This document shows positions 41,455 to 51,266 of a DNA stretch of 64,000 nucleotides, piece by piece. The position numbers were made by a program, and so were the translations under genes. Source of the stretch: Candidatus Bilophila faecipullorum (GTDB lineage Bacteria; Desulfobacterota; Desulfovibrionia; Desulfovibrionales; Desulfovibrionaceae); NCBI GenBank assembly GCA_944326695.1, contig CALVEZ010000007.1, forward strand, positions 1 through 64,000. The letters are read 5' to 3'. Every line of letters starts with the position of its first letter. Positions within the stretch are counted from its first letter, which is position 1. The notes beneath the pieces are model-generated. The model was not told the origin of the DNA. It searched no databases and saw only the letters and a program-made list of their open reading frames with translations.

Positions 41455-42648
41455 ATGAAAATAGAAAAAATCCACCTGAAAAACTTCAAGATTTTTCAGA
41501 ATGTCACCATTGAGGATTTGCCGTCGTTCTGCGTCGTTGTGGGAGCTAACGGGAGCGGAAAATCTACGCTTTTTGATGTGTTCGGCTTCTTGAAGGACTG
41601 CCTGACCTATAACGTGGCCCGTGCACTGCAAGTCCGTGGCGGATTCCAAGAAGTCGTTTCGCGTGGACATGCACAGGAAAGCATAGAAATCGAAATTCAG
41701 TACCGCATTCCCATCACGAACAAGGAGCGTCTTGTCACCTATCATGTAGAAATAGCCCTACGCGATAAACACCCCGTGATCGAACGTGAATTTCTTCGCT
41801 ATAAGCGAGGGGCCTACGGTTCACCTTTTCATTTTTTGGAGTTCAGTAAGGGGGTTGGCTCAGCGGTTACTAACGAGGAAGACTTCGATAAAACTGACGA
41901 AGAACTGAATCGCGAACAGCAGGACTTGGGATCGGCTGATATTCTCGCCATCAAGGGATTGGGGCAGTTCCAGAAATTCAAGGCTGCCAATGCCTTGCGC
42001 CAGACGATAGAAAGTTGGCATGTTTCGGATTTTCATATCAGCGCGGCACGGGGAGCAAAGGAAGCCATTGGGGAATATGAACATCTGTCCGCCAGTGGAG
42101 ACAATCTGCAACAGGTGGCACGCAATCTTTTTGAGAACCATCCGGCTACCTATCAAAAAATACTGGATGCCATGCGAGACAGTGTTCCCGGTGTGAGTGA
42201 AATCACCACACAAGACACGGTGGATGGACGTCTTGTCCTGCAATTTGGCAACGGTATTTTCAAAGACCCCTTCATCGATCGCTTCGTTTCGGATGGCACT
42301 CTGAAGATGTTTGCCTATCTGGTCCTGTTGCATGATCCGAAACCACACCCATTCCTTTGTGTGGAGGAACCGGAAAATCAGCTCTATCCTCGGCTGTTGC
42401 CGGGGCTGGCTGAAGAATTTCGCGATTATGCCGCAAGAGGGGGGCAGGTGATGGTATCCACCCATTCTCCGGATTTCCTCAATGCCACGGAAGTTGAAGA
42501 AGTGTTTTGGCTGGAAAAGGGAGAAAATGGTTTCAGTCGAGTATGCCGTGCACAAAATGACGAGCAGATAGTGGACTACATGAGTGATGGCGACAAGATG
42601 GGCTATCTGTGGAAGCAAGGGCTTTTTGGTAAGGCGGATCCGCAATGA
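41455..42648 (+). CDS. AAA ATPase of the OLD/ABC-like AAA_21 type
   Basis: A 397-residue ATPase. Walker A GANGSGKS (about 30-37), an FHISAARGAKEAIGEY region, signature-like LSASGDNL, Walker B FLCVEEPENQLYP (about 300-312), D-loop and switch His in STHSPDFLN. These are marks of RecF/OLD-type ATPases. It overlaps the DUF4276 gene by four bases. ATPase plus small TOPRIM-like partner is the plan of several two-gene phage-defence systems (for example PARIS), so a defence role is inferred. Confidence 0.85.
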   Translation: MKIEKIHLKNFKIFQNVTIEDLPSFCVVVGANGSGKSTLFDVFGFLKDCLTYNVARALQVRGGFQEVVSRGHAQESIEIEIQYRIPITNKERLVTYHVEIALRDKHPVIEREFLRYKRGAYGSPFHFLEFSKGVGSAVTNEEDFDKTDEELNREQQDLGSADILAIKGLGQFQKFKAANALRQTIESWHVSDFHISAARGAKEAIGEYEHLSASGDNLQQVARNLFENHPATYQKILDAMRDSVPGVSEITTQDTVDGRLVLQFGNGIFKDPFIDRFVSDGTLKMFAYLVLLHDPKPHPFLCVEEPENQLYPRLLPGLAEEFRDYAARGGQVMVSTHSPDFLNATEVEEVFWLEKGENGFSRVCRAQNDEQIVDYMSDGDKMGYLWKQGLFGKADPQ

Positions 42649-43232
42649 GCAAACTGGTCTTTCTGCTGGAAGAGGAATCTGCCAAAAATATGCTGCAAGG
42701 TATTCTGCCAAGAATGTTACCCGATACTCCCGTGCAGTATATTACCTTTGAGGGAAAACAGGATTTAGAACAGCAAATGGTCAGAAAAATCCGTTTATGG
42801 CGCGAACCGGACTCTCGCTTTATTGTCCTGCGTGACAAGGATTCCGGCGACTGTACCCTCATAAAGCAGCGACTGCTTGAGCTTACGCAACAGAGCGGCA
42901 AGGCCGAGTCCTGCCTCGTGCGTATTGCCTGTCATGAACTTGAGAGCTTTTTTCTTGGAGATTTGGCGGCTGTGGCTGATGCGCTGGAAATGCCAGCCGT
43001 GATGAAAAAACAAAACAAAAAACCATACCGCACACCGGACAATGTAGCCAATGCAGCTGAAGAACTCAAAAAAATAACCGGCGGAAAGTATCGCAAACTG
43101 GCGGGATCGCGGGCTATAGCACCCTATTTGAAGCTGGATGGGAGTAACCTGTCTCACAGTTTTCGAGTATTATGTAGCGGTATTCGTAGCCAAGCGACAC
43201 AACTGCCAGATTCTATCTGCTCACCCCACTAG
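42645..43232 (+). CDS. DUF4276-family protein, partner of the ATPase
   Basis: A 195-residue DUF4276 protein. Marks are VFLLEEESAKNMLQGILPRMLP, FIVLRDKDSGDC, RIACHELESFFLGDLAAV and YRTPDNVANAAEELKK. The acidic residues (LEEES, RDKDSGD, HELES) are spaced as in a TOPRIM-like nuclease site, though catalysis is not proven for the family. ATG overlaps the ATPase stop (ATGA). Confidence 0.82.
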   Translation: MSKLVFLLEEESAKNMLQGILPRMLPDTPVQYITFEGKQDLEQQMVRKIRLWREPDSRFIVLRDKDSGDCTLIKQRLLELTQQSGKAESCLVRIACHELESFFLGDLAAVADALEMPAVMKKQNKKPYRTPDNVANAAEELKKITGGKYRKLAGSRAIAPYLKLDGSNLSHSFRVLCSGIRSQATQLPDSICSPH

Positions 43233-43576
43233 TTTTCTATTTCTAGAAAGGTGCCTACATGAAGCTAAAAAGCAGCTTCATCATCTGGAAAGCTTTTCTT
43301 CTGATGCTGGCATCACAATATTCAGGCATCCAACGCTGCAGATAAGGATATTCAAAGCGTACATAGAACTACGTCAAAATTTTAAAAGGCATCCTGAGCA
43401 GACTAGTTTAACTAGTTGAAATTATTATAGTACACCTTGCCAAAATCCCGTTTTACGGCTTTTTTGAGGCGTTTTGAAGGAATTTGAGAGGCGCAAAAAA
43501 TGATTGAGAAGGCGCAAAAGAAGGCGTTCTCCCACAGGGAAAAACGCCTTTCATTTTGAAAATAGCATAGAGGGAG
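43233..43576. other. Intergenic gap with a terminator
   Basis: No gene seen. On the reverse strand AAGGCGTT/AACGCCTT (43521-43528 with 43543-43550) forms a stem followed by CTTTT, a likely terminator for the helicase gene. Several GGCGCAAAA copies occur near 43492-43520. Confidence 0.5.
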
Positions 43577-45970
43577 CTACGCCTTGACGTAATGACAGCC
43601 TCGGCCTTCTCCTTGTTTTTTCAACAGCCCTTTATCCACGAGTCCAGCGAGAATTTTCCCAGCCTTTGAATCACTGCACTTCAAGAGGTTTTGGACCTCG
43701 GCATTTCGCAGTTTACCTTGGCTGCCCGCTTCTTGAAGTACTCGGTTTTCCTCATCAGAAAGTTTATCTGCTGTTTCCATAGAAGGAACAACGCTCCCCG
43801 CAAGGTCCCCACCCGCAAGCAAGCTCAAAGGGAGTTCTTTGCCGTCCCGATCGATTATCCCAGTGAGTTCGAATCCTGTCGCACTGAGAGGCATCTGTAG
43901 CCAAAAAGTTTTCCCTTCCAAAATGCGTGCAGCCTTGCACACCTTGAAATGAATTCCCACTATGAAATCGCCTTGGTTCACAGTATCAAAAATCGAACTG
44001 GGTAGGGAGTTTTCACCTTTATTTTCAGGTGAGGTAATGACGATCTCAGTATGGGCACGAATGGAGAACTCACTGGTTCCACGCATGGTTGTCTTTTCGG
44101 GAACGTTGTCTGGACAATCATGACTATGATGGACGAGTATAGGCACGATGTTACATTTCTGCATTTCTTCCAGATATCGGAAAATACCACTTACGGAACT
44201 TACGTTATAAATACGGCCATCCGGGATAAGTGATGTAAGGTTGTCAAAAAAGATCGTTGTGATGCCTTTTTCTTTTGCTGTCTTCAAAAGAGTATCTTGG
44301 AACATTTCATCCATAAGATTCACATCTTGATCTGATGCGAGTTTGCAGATGGAAAAGAAATTGCAGTCTTCTTTCTTCAATTCATATTTTTCAAGACGCT
44401 CCTTGAAATTCTTTGGCGTGGTTTCGCTATCAACGAGCAGAGTTTTTGTAGATACACTATTTACAGGAAATATACCCCAAAGGGGATTATCCGTGATTAA
44501 ACTATTAATCGCACTAAGCACAACATGACTTTTTCCCACATTTTTGGGACCATGAAGCATCGTGATTCCGCTAAAGATATGTTCTGCGGTAACATCGGCA
44601 AGTTTCGTCGGCTGAGAGTTCTCCTCGACCGTATCAGGATCGAAGAACGTGATGGCAGCGGTTGTTTTTGGAGGTAAGGAGAGTTCCTGCTTTGGTACGG
44701 CAAAAATGCCAGCGTTCTTACCCCACTGGACAAATTCCTCATATCCACGGGCGTTATTGGCTAAATTCCGCAAAAAAATAGAAGGCCGCTCAATGTCGTT
44801 GATATAGACTGCCGTACGGAGTAATTTGGCTTCTGAAACATTATCCAACTCATCTGCCACACTCTGGAGGTCACAGGACGGAGCAGTGTGAAGGAGGAGA
44901 TTGCTGGCAACAGAGAAACGTTCTTTAGATGCCCCCGATATATACTCCCTGTAGGCTTTTACAGACGCGAAGCTTGCCGTACTGGGAGCAGGTACGAATA
45001 CAACAGGATGAGCGTACAGATAATTCCACGGCAAAATGGACAGATCTGTCCCCAGATGTCCAGTGACGACAAAATCTCCTGTGTTCCGCCGGCATTCTTT
45101 CAATGCCTTATCCAGCGCGATAGCAGTACGGATATCCGCACAAAAAATGACAGTAGCACTCTGATTTCGATCTATTTCATCCTGATTCAGGAAAAAAGCT
45201 GTCGGCTTACATTTGCCGATCGACAAAAAGCCATCGACAGGGGTTGCAGGAAGGCAAAGTAGATGCTCTCCAGCACGGTATTGGACAAAGCCTCCAATAA
45301 CTTGTCCCGAATACCCCCTGACCGGAACCCGATCTGCACAAGTCGCTACGGGAATTTTGTCGTCATGGAAAGGAATCACTTCTGGAATGTTATGCCAAGA
45401 AGATACATCAGAGTCTGTAGGATAAGATTGCGAAGTAAAGTGGTAGAAATTACCAATATTGAGATGAACAATATTGGCAAGAGTGGCAAGGGTGTCGAGT
45501 CGAGACTGATTAACAAGAATCAGTTGTGCCAATTGCACCAATGAATTGCCATAATTCCCGTATTTATCTGTCCACTCGATACCATTTCGAGTGTAATTAC
45601 ACCGTATACAAAAATCATTGTTGTAAATAAACTTAATCAATTTTTCATTTCTTTTTTCCATAAACTGCCGCTGGGCTTCCCATTCAGTCAGTCCCGTAAA
45701 CAGCTTTATGTTGATAGGAAATTCAATTCCGTATATATTTTTAATATTGGATAGTCCAATATGTTGCATGAATTTTGATGAAAAACTGTTGAGTGAAAGT
45801 TTCAGATTGTTTTTGAAAGAAAAGTATTCTTCCATATTTGGGCATACTAATGCCTGTACACTCCTGTTCTTGAATTGCTTCATCCAATTTTCATCCTCAA
45901 AAAGATGTCGATGATTCATGGTATAAAAAATATTATAAAGAATAGTGTCATGAGGTAATGGTGAATACAT
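43577..45970 (-). CDS. RepA-like AAA ATPase/helicase with primase-like N-terminus
   Basis: A 797-residue protein. The C-terminal third is a RecA-fold RepA/AAA_25 domain with Walker A GPKNVGKS (about 478-485) and Walker B TIFFDNL, then SVHHSHD-like switch residues, and a winged-helix tail (about 735-790). The N-terminal 400 residues contain FCIRCN and RVPVRGYSGQVIGG / VIFCADIRTAIAL segments reminiscent of zinc-finger primase/TOPRIM proteins but with a poor zinc site. It is probably the replicative helicase of the island. Start ATG has AAGGAATGTA. Confidence 0.72.
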   Translation of the reverse strand: MYSPLPHDTILYNIFYTMNHRHLFEDENWMKQFKNRSVQALVCPNMEEYFSFKNNLKLSLNSFSSKFMQHIGLSNIKNIYGIEFPINIKLFTGLTEWEAQRQFMEKRNEKLIKFIYNNDFCIRCNYTRNGIEWTDKYGNYGNSLVQLAQLILVNQSRLDTLATLANIVHLNIGNFYHFTSQSYPTDSDVSSWHNIPEVIPFHDDKIPVATCADRVPVRGYSGQVIGGFVQYRAGEHLLCLPATPVDGFLSIGKCKPTAFFLNQDEIDRNQSATVIFCADIRTAIALDKALKECRRNTGDFVVTGHLGTDLSILPWNYLYAHPVVFVPAPSTASFASVKAYREYISGASKERFSVASNLLLHTAPSCDLQSVADELDNVSEAKLLRTAVYINDIERPSIFLRNLANNARGYEEFVQWGKNAGIFAVPKQELSLPPKTTAAITFFDPDTVEENSQPTKLADVTAEHIFSGITMLHGPKNVGKSHVVLSAINSLITDNPLWGIFPVNSVSTKTLLVDSETTPKNFKERLEKYELKKEDCNFFSICKLASDQDVNLMDEMFQDTLLKTAKEKGITTIFFDNLTSLIPDGRIYNVSSVSGIFRYLEEMQKCNIVPILVHHSHDCPDNVPEKTTMRGTSEFSIRAHTEIVITSPENKGENSLPSSIFDTVNQGDFIVGIHFKVCKAARILEGKTFWLQMPLSATGFELTGIIDRDGKELPLSLLAGGDLAGSVVPSMETADKLSDEENRVLQEAGSQGKLRNAEVQNLLKCSDSKAGKILAGLVDKGLLKKQGEGRGCHYVKA

Positions 45971-46091
45971 AGTACATTCCTTGGTGAATAGTCTATGAGG
46001 ATAGGATGCTGCCCACAGTTTATGCGGACAGCACCCTAAAATTGAGCACGACAGAAGACCCCCAGCGTTATCACGTTGGAGGAACTATCCT

Positions 46092-46316
46092 CTATTTTTT
46101 CGAGAAGATTTCAGGATGAGAGGCGACATGCTCAAGGAAATAGTCACGACAAATGACTATTTTCCTGGGGCTGATTTGGGAAAAGCAGACTTCGGGAAAC
46201 TTGCGGCGATTATTCTGGACGGTGCGCCAGTGCAGAATGCCGCAGGTCAGCTTGTCGAGCTTGGTTGCCGGGAAGAAGGGAGGAAGTGTTTCGCGGAGGT
46301 AGTTGAAGAATGCCAT
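46092..46316 (-). CDS. Excisionase-like HTH protein
   Basis: A 74-residue protein. The segment KLTCGILHWRTVQNNRR, then SPRKIVICRDYFLEHVASH, follows the excisionase/AlpA pattern of a small winged HTH. It lies between the helicase and integrase genes, the common place for a recombination directionality factor. GAGGATACC precedes the ATG. Confidence 0.65.
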   Translation of the reverse strand: MAFFNYLRETLPPFFPATKLDKLTCGILHWRTVQNNRRKFPEVCFSQISPRKIVICRDYFLEHVASHPEIFSKK

Positions 46317-46562
46317 GGTATCCTCATAATCGTAATCGTATCTGACATAAAAATACCCTGTAACACCTTATAATGTCTAAAAGTTACGAATCAAAATGCC
46401 GCTGACCTGTTCAGAGGATGTTGATCCGCTGTGTCTCTTTGGAGAGAAAACGGACGGAGGCAAAGACACAAACCCTGTCCGCGGAAAGATGGTTGCTATA
46501 ATAACGCGTACTAAATTTAAAAGGTTTATGGTTTTTTCAGGTTAAGTCCTTTTTCCAAGGTG

Positions 46563-47714
46563 TCAAGCGCCCTGAAGCAAGTTGACGGCATTTCTCAAGG
46601 ATTCTGGCGACAAGTGCGCATACCGTTGTGTCATCGCGATGGAACGGTGTCCCATCAGCTCTGCAACCGTATGGAGAGGAACGCCCTTCTGGACAAGCCA
46701 GCTCGCAAAAGTGTGCCGGAGCGTATGAAAGACCACTTTTTGGCGCGGATCATTCACCCCGGCGTTGAGGCCGAGTTTTTCCACACAGTCCCCGAAGGCA
46801 CGGGAGACCTGAGCGCGTTTCTTCCCTGTTGCAGTCGGGAAGAGGAGGCTTTCCTTGTCCTGCCTCGTGAAACGCCGTTCAAGCATCGCTTTGACTGGCT
46901 CTGTCAGAAAGGCAAAGCGGTTTTGACCGTTTTTGGGATCGCGAATCAGGATTTGGCCATTTCCAAAATCGATGTCCCCCCACATAAGGTTGTGAATCTC
47001 CCCAGCCCGAAGCCCGCAGTAGAGGGCCAACAGGCATTCGTCATGGAGATTCAGAGAAACGGTTTTTATCTCGACAAGCAACGCATCGGCTTCGTCTTTG
47101 GAGAGGAAACGAAGTCGTCGGTTGTCAATCTTGGGCCTACGCACCCTTCGTGCAGGGTTTTCGCCTGTAACAAATTCTTGAGCAAAAGCCGTATTCCAGA
47201 GGAGAGAGATGACCGCCACGGCATACTGCGCTGTCCGTGGAGCAAGTCCCGCCTGGAGAATCGAACCCACTACGGCATCGATATGGCTTTTTTTCAGTGC
47301 ATTAAGCGGAAGATTTCCAATCTGGGGACGAATCCAGTTTCGGAAGAGCTTCTCTTCACTTTTTGCGGATTTTTTTGTGCGCAGTGCCTCAGGGTAGTAA
47401 TGGCGATCCCAGAACTCGCCAATAGTCATGAGTCCGACCTGACGTGCTACGGTTTCTGCCTCGGTTACGGCCTTTCGTTCCCGCAGTGTGGTGGGGCCTG
47501 TGCCCGAACGCGCAGCCTCTTTCAGGCGGGCAAGTTCGAGACGTGCTTTGGCAAGCGTCATGCCTTCGCTGGCCCAGCCAAGACTTTCTTCCGTACGCTT
47601 GCCGTTGATCTGGATGCGCAGGGTAAAATAGGTATCGGGCTTAATGCCGTGTTTGCGAGTCGCATGGTAGCGGACCCTGATGCCTTCCTCAAGAGTTTTC
47701 CATTTTTGCGACAT
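46563..47714 (-). CDS. Tyrosine-type island integrase
   Basis: A 383-residue integrase with an arm-binding N-terminal domain (DUF4102-like, about 1-80), a SAM-like core-binding domain (about 95-190) and the catalytic domain: Arg236 (GLRAGE), Lys262, His330 and Arg333 (HTLRHTFASW), His356 (GHRS) and Tyr365 (TQRYAH). It would insert the element at tRNA-Asn. ATG at 47714 with GGAGAATCACC is used; the frame reaches 47768 only by reading through the repeat at 47743. It lies 203 bp from the right attachment repeat. The gap 46317-46562 shows no gene. Confidence 0.93.
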   Translation of the reverse strand: MSQKWKTLEEGIRVRYHATRKHGIKPDTYFTLRIQINGKRTEESLGWASEGMTLAKARLELARLKEAARSGTGPTTLRERKAVTEAETVARQVGLMTIGEFWDRHYYPEALRTKKSAKSEEKLFRNWIRPQIGNLPLNALKKSHIDAVVGSILQAGLAPRTAQYAVAVISLLWNTAFAQEFVTGENPARRVRRPKIDNRRLRFLSKDEADALLVEIKTVSLNLHDECLLALYCGLRAGEIHNLMWGDIDFGNGQILIRDPKNGQNRFAFLTEPVKAMLERRFTRQDKESLLFPTATGKKRAQVSRAFGDCVEKLGLNAGVNDPRQKVVFHTLRHTFASWLVQKGVPLHTVAELMGHRSIAMTQRYAHLSPESLRNAVNLLQGA

Positions 47715-47742
47715 GGTGATTCTCCAAACGTTGATCCCGAAC

Positions 47743-47764
47743 TTGTCCCCATTTTGTCCCCATT
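47743..47764. repeat. Tandem 11-bp repeat, putative integrase arm sites (right end)
   Basis: Two copies of TTGTCCCCATT, identical to those at 26151-26172 and in the same orientation, lying 29 bp upstream of the integrase start. Binding here could also control integrase expression. Confidence 0.55.
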
Positions 47765-47917
47765 CCATCCGTGATGGAGTGGGGGATTAAGGGGGAAACC
47801 GGGTGGATTCATGAGTTGACCAGTAAAAAACAAAAATACTTTATCTATGCAAGATAAATATAAAAATGACGATCTGTGCAGATCTGTGATAAAAAAAGAG
47901 CCGCATTTTGGAAGCGA

Positions 47918-48004
47918 CTGTTAATCACTAGGTTGGCGGTTCAAGTCCGTCCCGGGGAGCCAGAAAGTACAAGGCCCTACAGTAAAAGCTGTAGGGCCTT
48001 TTCT
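47918..48004 (+). repeat. Right attachment repeat: 3' half of tRNA-Asn plus its terminator
   Basis: 87 bp identical to the left copy. Just upstream, AGCGA almost pairs as an anticodon stem, but no tRNA 5' half is present. It marks the end of the integrase-bearing island. Confidence 0.9.
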
Positions 48005-48889
48005 TGTGGGCTTTATCCTGTTGCGGAAGCAAAGCCGCTGCAACAAAAATTATCCATTCCATGAGTGCAGACAAGGAGATAGATACAGAACACCTTCCCC
48101 TACGTTGAAGTTGTTTCAGCTCAACGTACTATTGAAGGGAAAGGTGTGGTGTCGTGGACTCAAGGCGTCACTGTGGGAGCATGCTATCAGGCTTTCATTA
48201 TATAAAAGCAAGCCACTGGAGACGCTTTCTGATATCAAGTCCTTACCTATCTGGAGCACATTATCTGCTCGGCACTGTATTTTCATAATCATGAGAAGAG
48301 AACGATGGGCCGATAAATTCTTATCAGCTCTCTTCTTGTGTGCTCTTTGTGACCGTACAAAAGTTGTGGAGTGTAACCTACCGCCGGGGGTGGCGTAGAA
48401 CAGGATTGAAGGCAGACGTCTTTTTCCGAGTATACTTGTGCTTTCCGTGAGCCTGTGGACCACTTTCAGCACTCCCGCGCCTTGCGGTACCATCCCGACC
48501 CCTTGTATTACATAAGTGGAGATGGAACCTTCCCGTGGCTTGCGCGGGAGCGGCTTTTTCGCCGCAAAAGCGGATCACGGGGCGGCCATTGGAAAGGGTA
48601 AGAGGCGTACAGAAAGGGGGACACGCATTCCAGAAGGGGGCGGGCGAAAAAAGCGTATCCTTCCTAAAAGGGGCGGCTACGGCTGCGGCGCGGGAAAAGC
48701 AGGCGTGGGAGCGCGGATCGAAGCTGCGGAGGCCGCAGCGCCTGCCCTGCAGCTGGGAGGGAAAAACCACGCAATCCCGTCTTACTTTTTCCTCAGGGTG
48801 GAGAGAAAATCCCTTTTCGATTGAATTTTTCCATCCTCTCCGCTATGCTCTCCTTCTATAGCTGTTGGCTAGGCTCAAGGCGGATCGTT
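48005..48889. other. Junction region without a recognizable gene
   Basis: About 885 bp after the island. No frame has coding character or a credible ribosome site. A hairpin occurs at about 48017-48043 (TGTTGC...GCAACA). It may hold remnants of older insertions next to the tRNA site. Confidence 0.5.
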
Positions 48890-50437
48890 ATGAACAGTAT
48901 GAAAAGGTTTTCCACCCTCTTTTTTCGGCATCTGTGGGTCGTTTTCACGGCTTTCCTTGTGATCAGCCTGGTCAGCATCGCGTTTTCCGCCTATATACTG
49001 GTAGAAAATCATACTAAGGAATCAACGGATTATCATAAGCGGGACCTTTCAAGCCGCATCAACATGACCTACAGGCTGCTCGAAGGTTTTAGCGCCCAGC
49101 CGGAACTTCAAGACCTTTCCCTTTCCGTGATGGAGCGGGCCATGTCGTTGAAAGCCTATGCGTCGGCTTTCGATTTCTGGATGATCGGCGTGGTTGATCC
49201 CGATGGGACCATTTCCAGCACCTTGCGTCCGAAGATAGGCAAGGTGGCCCGCGACTACATCCCCCGCATCCTTTCGACGGGAGAACGGGAAATATCCGAT
49301 CCTTTCCCGGCCGGGGCTACCGGCGACATGATTTACACGCAGTTCATGCCCGTCAAGAAAGACGGAAAGACCGTCAGCATCTGTTTCGTCTCCACGCCGC
49401 TGGAGCATCTCAGCAGGCTCATCAACACGGACAAGCGGCACGGAAGGGGAGAGGGGTATGCCCTGCTGCTCGACAGCACGCGGTCCATCATGGCGCACCC
49501 CGACAAGAACAAGCTCCTTCTGCCTATTGAAGGACTGGTTGCTTCGGAAAGGTTCCTCTACGGAAGCTCCCAAGAGAAATTCCTTCAGGATATCAAGGCC
49601 AAACGCTCCGGCGAATATTTGAGCCTTTTTGAAGATACGTTGTACTTCACCGCCTTTACTCCCATCGACGACACCGACTGGATGCTGATCCACCGCATCC
49701 GCATTGTCCATGCCGTTCGTTACGTGCTCATGGGCCTTTTGCTTCAGACGGCTTTTTACGTCTTGGTCTTCACGGCTCTTTACCGCTATGCGCAAAAAAT
49801 CGTCTCCAAAGAAATCAAGCCGATGGACGCGCTCTTGCAGCAGATGGACGCATTAGGGCGCAGCCTTGGCACTACCGGTCACATCACGACCGAGGATTTT
49901 TTGGGCATTCTCCATTTGTCCCGGGAAGGGCTTTCGGACGCGCTCACCGGCCTGCCTACTCGTACGCTCTTCCGCCAGAAGGCGCAGGAGCTGATCGCGG
50001 CCAGCCCCGACCAGACGTTCGGCTTTTTCTTCATCGACATGGATAACCTCAAGATCATCAACGATCAGCTTGGTCACAAATACGGGGACGAGGCGATCAA
50101 AACCTTCGCCTCCCTGCTCGCCACCTTTGCCCGGCGCCATTCCGGGCTGTGCTGCCGCTACGGTGGGGACGAATTTGTGTTGATTCTTCCCCTGGACACG
50201 CTGGGGGAAGCCTCGGATTTGGCCCGCGAACTGCTCGCCCTGCAGCGCGGAAGCGTCAGCGACGGGGAAAGGTCGTTTTTCTATGGGGCCAGCATAGGCG
50301 TAGCGTTCTATCCTTTGGAATGCGATAGCCTCGACAAGGCCTTGCAACATGCCGACATCGCCTTGTACGACTCCAAGCACAAAGGCAAGGGCACATTCTC
50401 CATCTATCTTCCCCAGCAGAACGCCAAGCCCGAATAG
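48890..50437 (+). CDS. Membrane sensor diguanylate cyclase
   Basis: A 515-residue protein: membrane helix (about 13-37), a periplasmic Cache-type sensor (about 40-285), a second helix (about 288-312), then a GGDEF domain (about 355-505) with an intact YGGDEF motif. It would make c-di-GMP in response to an outside ligand. The Cache part has WMIGVVDPDGTISSTL and DDTDWMLIHRI features. ATG at 48890 with GGCGGATC is preferred over an earlier in-frame ATG at 48821. No RxxD inhibitory site is evident before GGDEF. Confidence 0.87.
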   Translation: MNSMKRFSTLFFRHLWVVFTAFLVISLVSIAFSAYILVENHTKESTDYHKRDLSSRINMTYRLLEGFSAQPELQDLSLSVMERAMSLKAYASAFDFWMIGVVDPDGTISSTLRPKIGKVARDYIPRILSTGEREISDPFPAGATGDMIYTQFMPVKKDGKTVSICFVSTPLEHLSRLINTDKRHGRGEGYALLLDSTRSIMAHPDKNKLLLPIEGLVASERFLYGSSQEKFLQDIKAKRSGEYLSLFEDTLYFTAFTPIDDTDWMLIHRIRIVHAVRYVLMGLLLQTAFYVLVFTALYRYAQKIVSKEIKPMDALLQQMDALGRSLGTTGHITTEDFLGILHLSREGLSDALTGLPTRTLFRQKAQELIAASPDQTFGFFFIDMDNLKIINDQLGHKYGDEAIKTFASLLATFARRHSGLCCRYGGDEFVLILPLDTLGEASDLARELLALQRGSVSDGERSFFYGASIGVAFYPLECDSLDKALQHADIALYDSKHKGKGTFSIYLPQQNAKPE

Positions 50438-51266
50438 CGGAGAGAGGCGTTTTTCCCGACATACCGGGCCCGCCATCGGAAAGGGTGTCTTCTCTCTCGG
50501 GGACTTGGCCGCGCCGCCGTCGGAAGCGTCCGAGGGGGGGACGGCGCTGTAACGAATGGGGACCGCTTGCGCTTTGCCATGCCGCCGGAAAAATGGGGCC
50601 TGCTTTTCCCGAAAAGAGAGGGCCCGGTCTGATGCTGCGGAAAGCGGCCCTTCCCTGACTCTGGGAAAGGCCGCTTTTGGCCGTTTCGGGAGAGGAGGGG
50701 CCCAGAGACGGTTGCCGCACAGCATGAATGGACCGGGAAGCTGAAAAAAGAAGAAGGCCGATAGGAGAGGAACTGGCCCTCTTCCCCGCATGGAAAAGGA
50801 TCGACTCCTTCTTACCCGCCCTTTTCATGTGGGGGAGAGCCGGATTTGACCGATGATCGCGTAGGCGACAAAGAGTCGCGTCCTTGAATGTCCTGCCCCT
50901 ATGCCGATGGCCGCGTAGCGAAGGAGAGGGCTTCTGTTTTCCGTACGTCGATGAACGCGCGGAGGACAAAGCTCGTCGCTGTTTTGGGCGAGGGGGTATC
51001 GCCTTCCGGTCTGTTGCCCTTTGCCCGGCCATCCGAAAGACAAGGCATCTGCCAAGGCGGTGGGGAGAACCGCCATCCATGAGAAAAAGGCCGTAGAGGC
51101 CGGGGCATCAGGGAAGCGCTTTTCCAGCTCTGCCGCCCTTGCCGTTTTTCTCATTGCCGTCTAGCCCGGGGGATTCTAGGTTGACTGTAATATATTGAAG
51201 GATATGACCTTTAGTACTTACATTCTTCCCGGCCAGGCCGGGTCATGCAACAATTAAGGAGGTTTC
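50438..51266. other. Intergenic region with terminator
   Basis: Contains the terminator at 50641-50678 and otherwise nothing gene-like. GC-rich frames here on both strands lack ribosome sites and family marks. Confidence 0.5.
50641..50678 (+). terminator. Terminator downstream of the diguanylate cyclase
   Basis: AAAGCGGCC and CTTCCC pair with GGGAAA and GGCCGCTTT around a 7-nt loop, followed by T. It lies 200 bp after the stop. Confidence 0.65.

Noticed and set aside
46560..47774. Long forward-strand open frame opposite the integrase
   Set aside because: It mirrors the integrase gene, has no family marks and no ribosome site; the reverse-strand integrase has all catalytic residues.
48116..48493. 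Reverse-strand gene after the island
   Set aside because: No ribosome site, mixed composition and no family marks.
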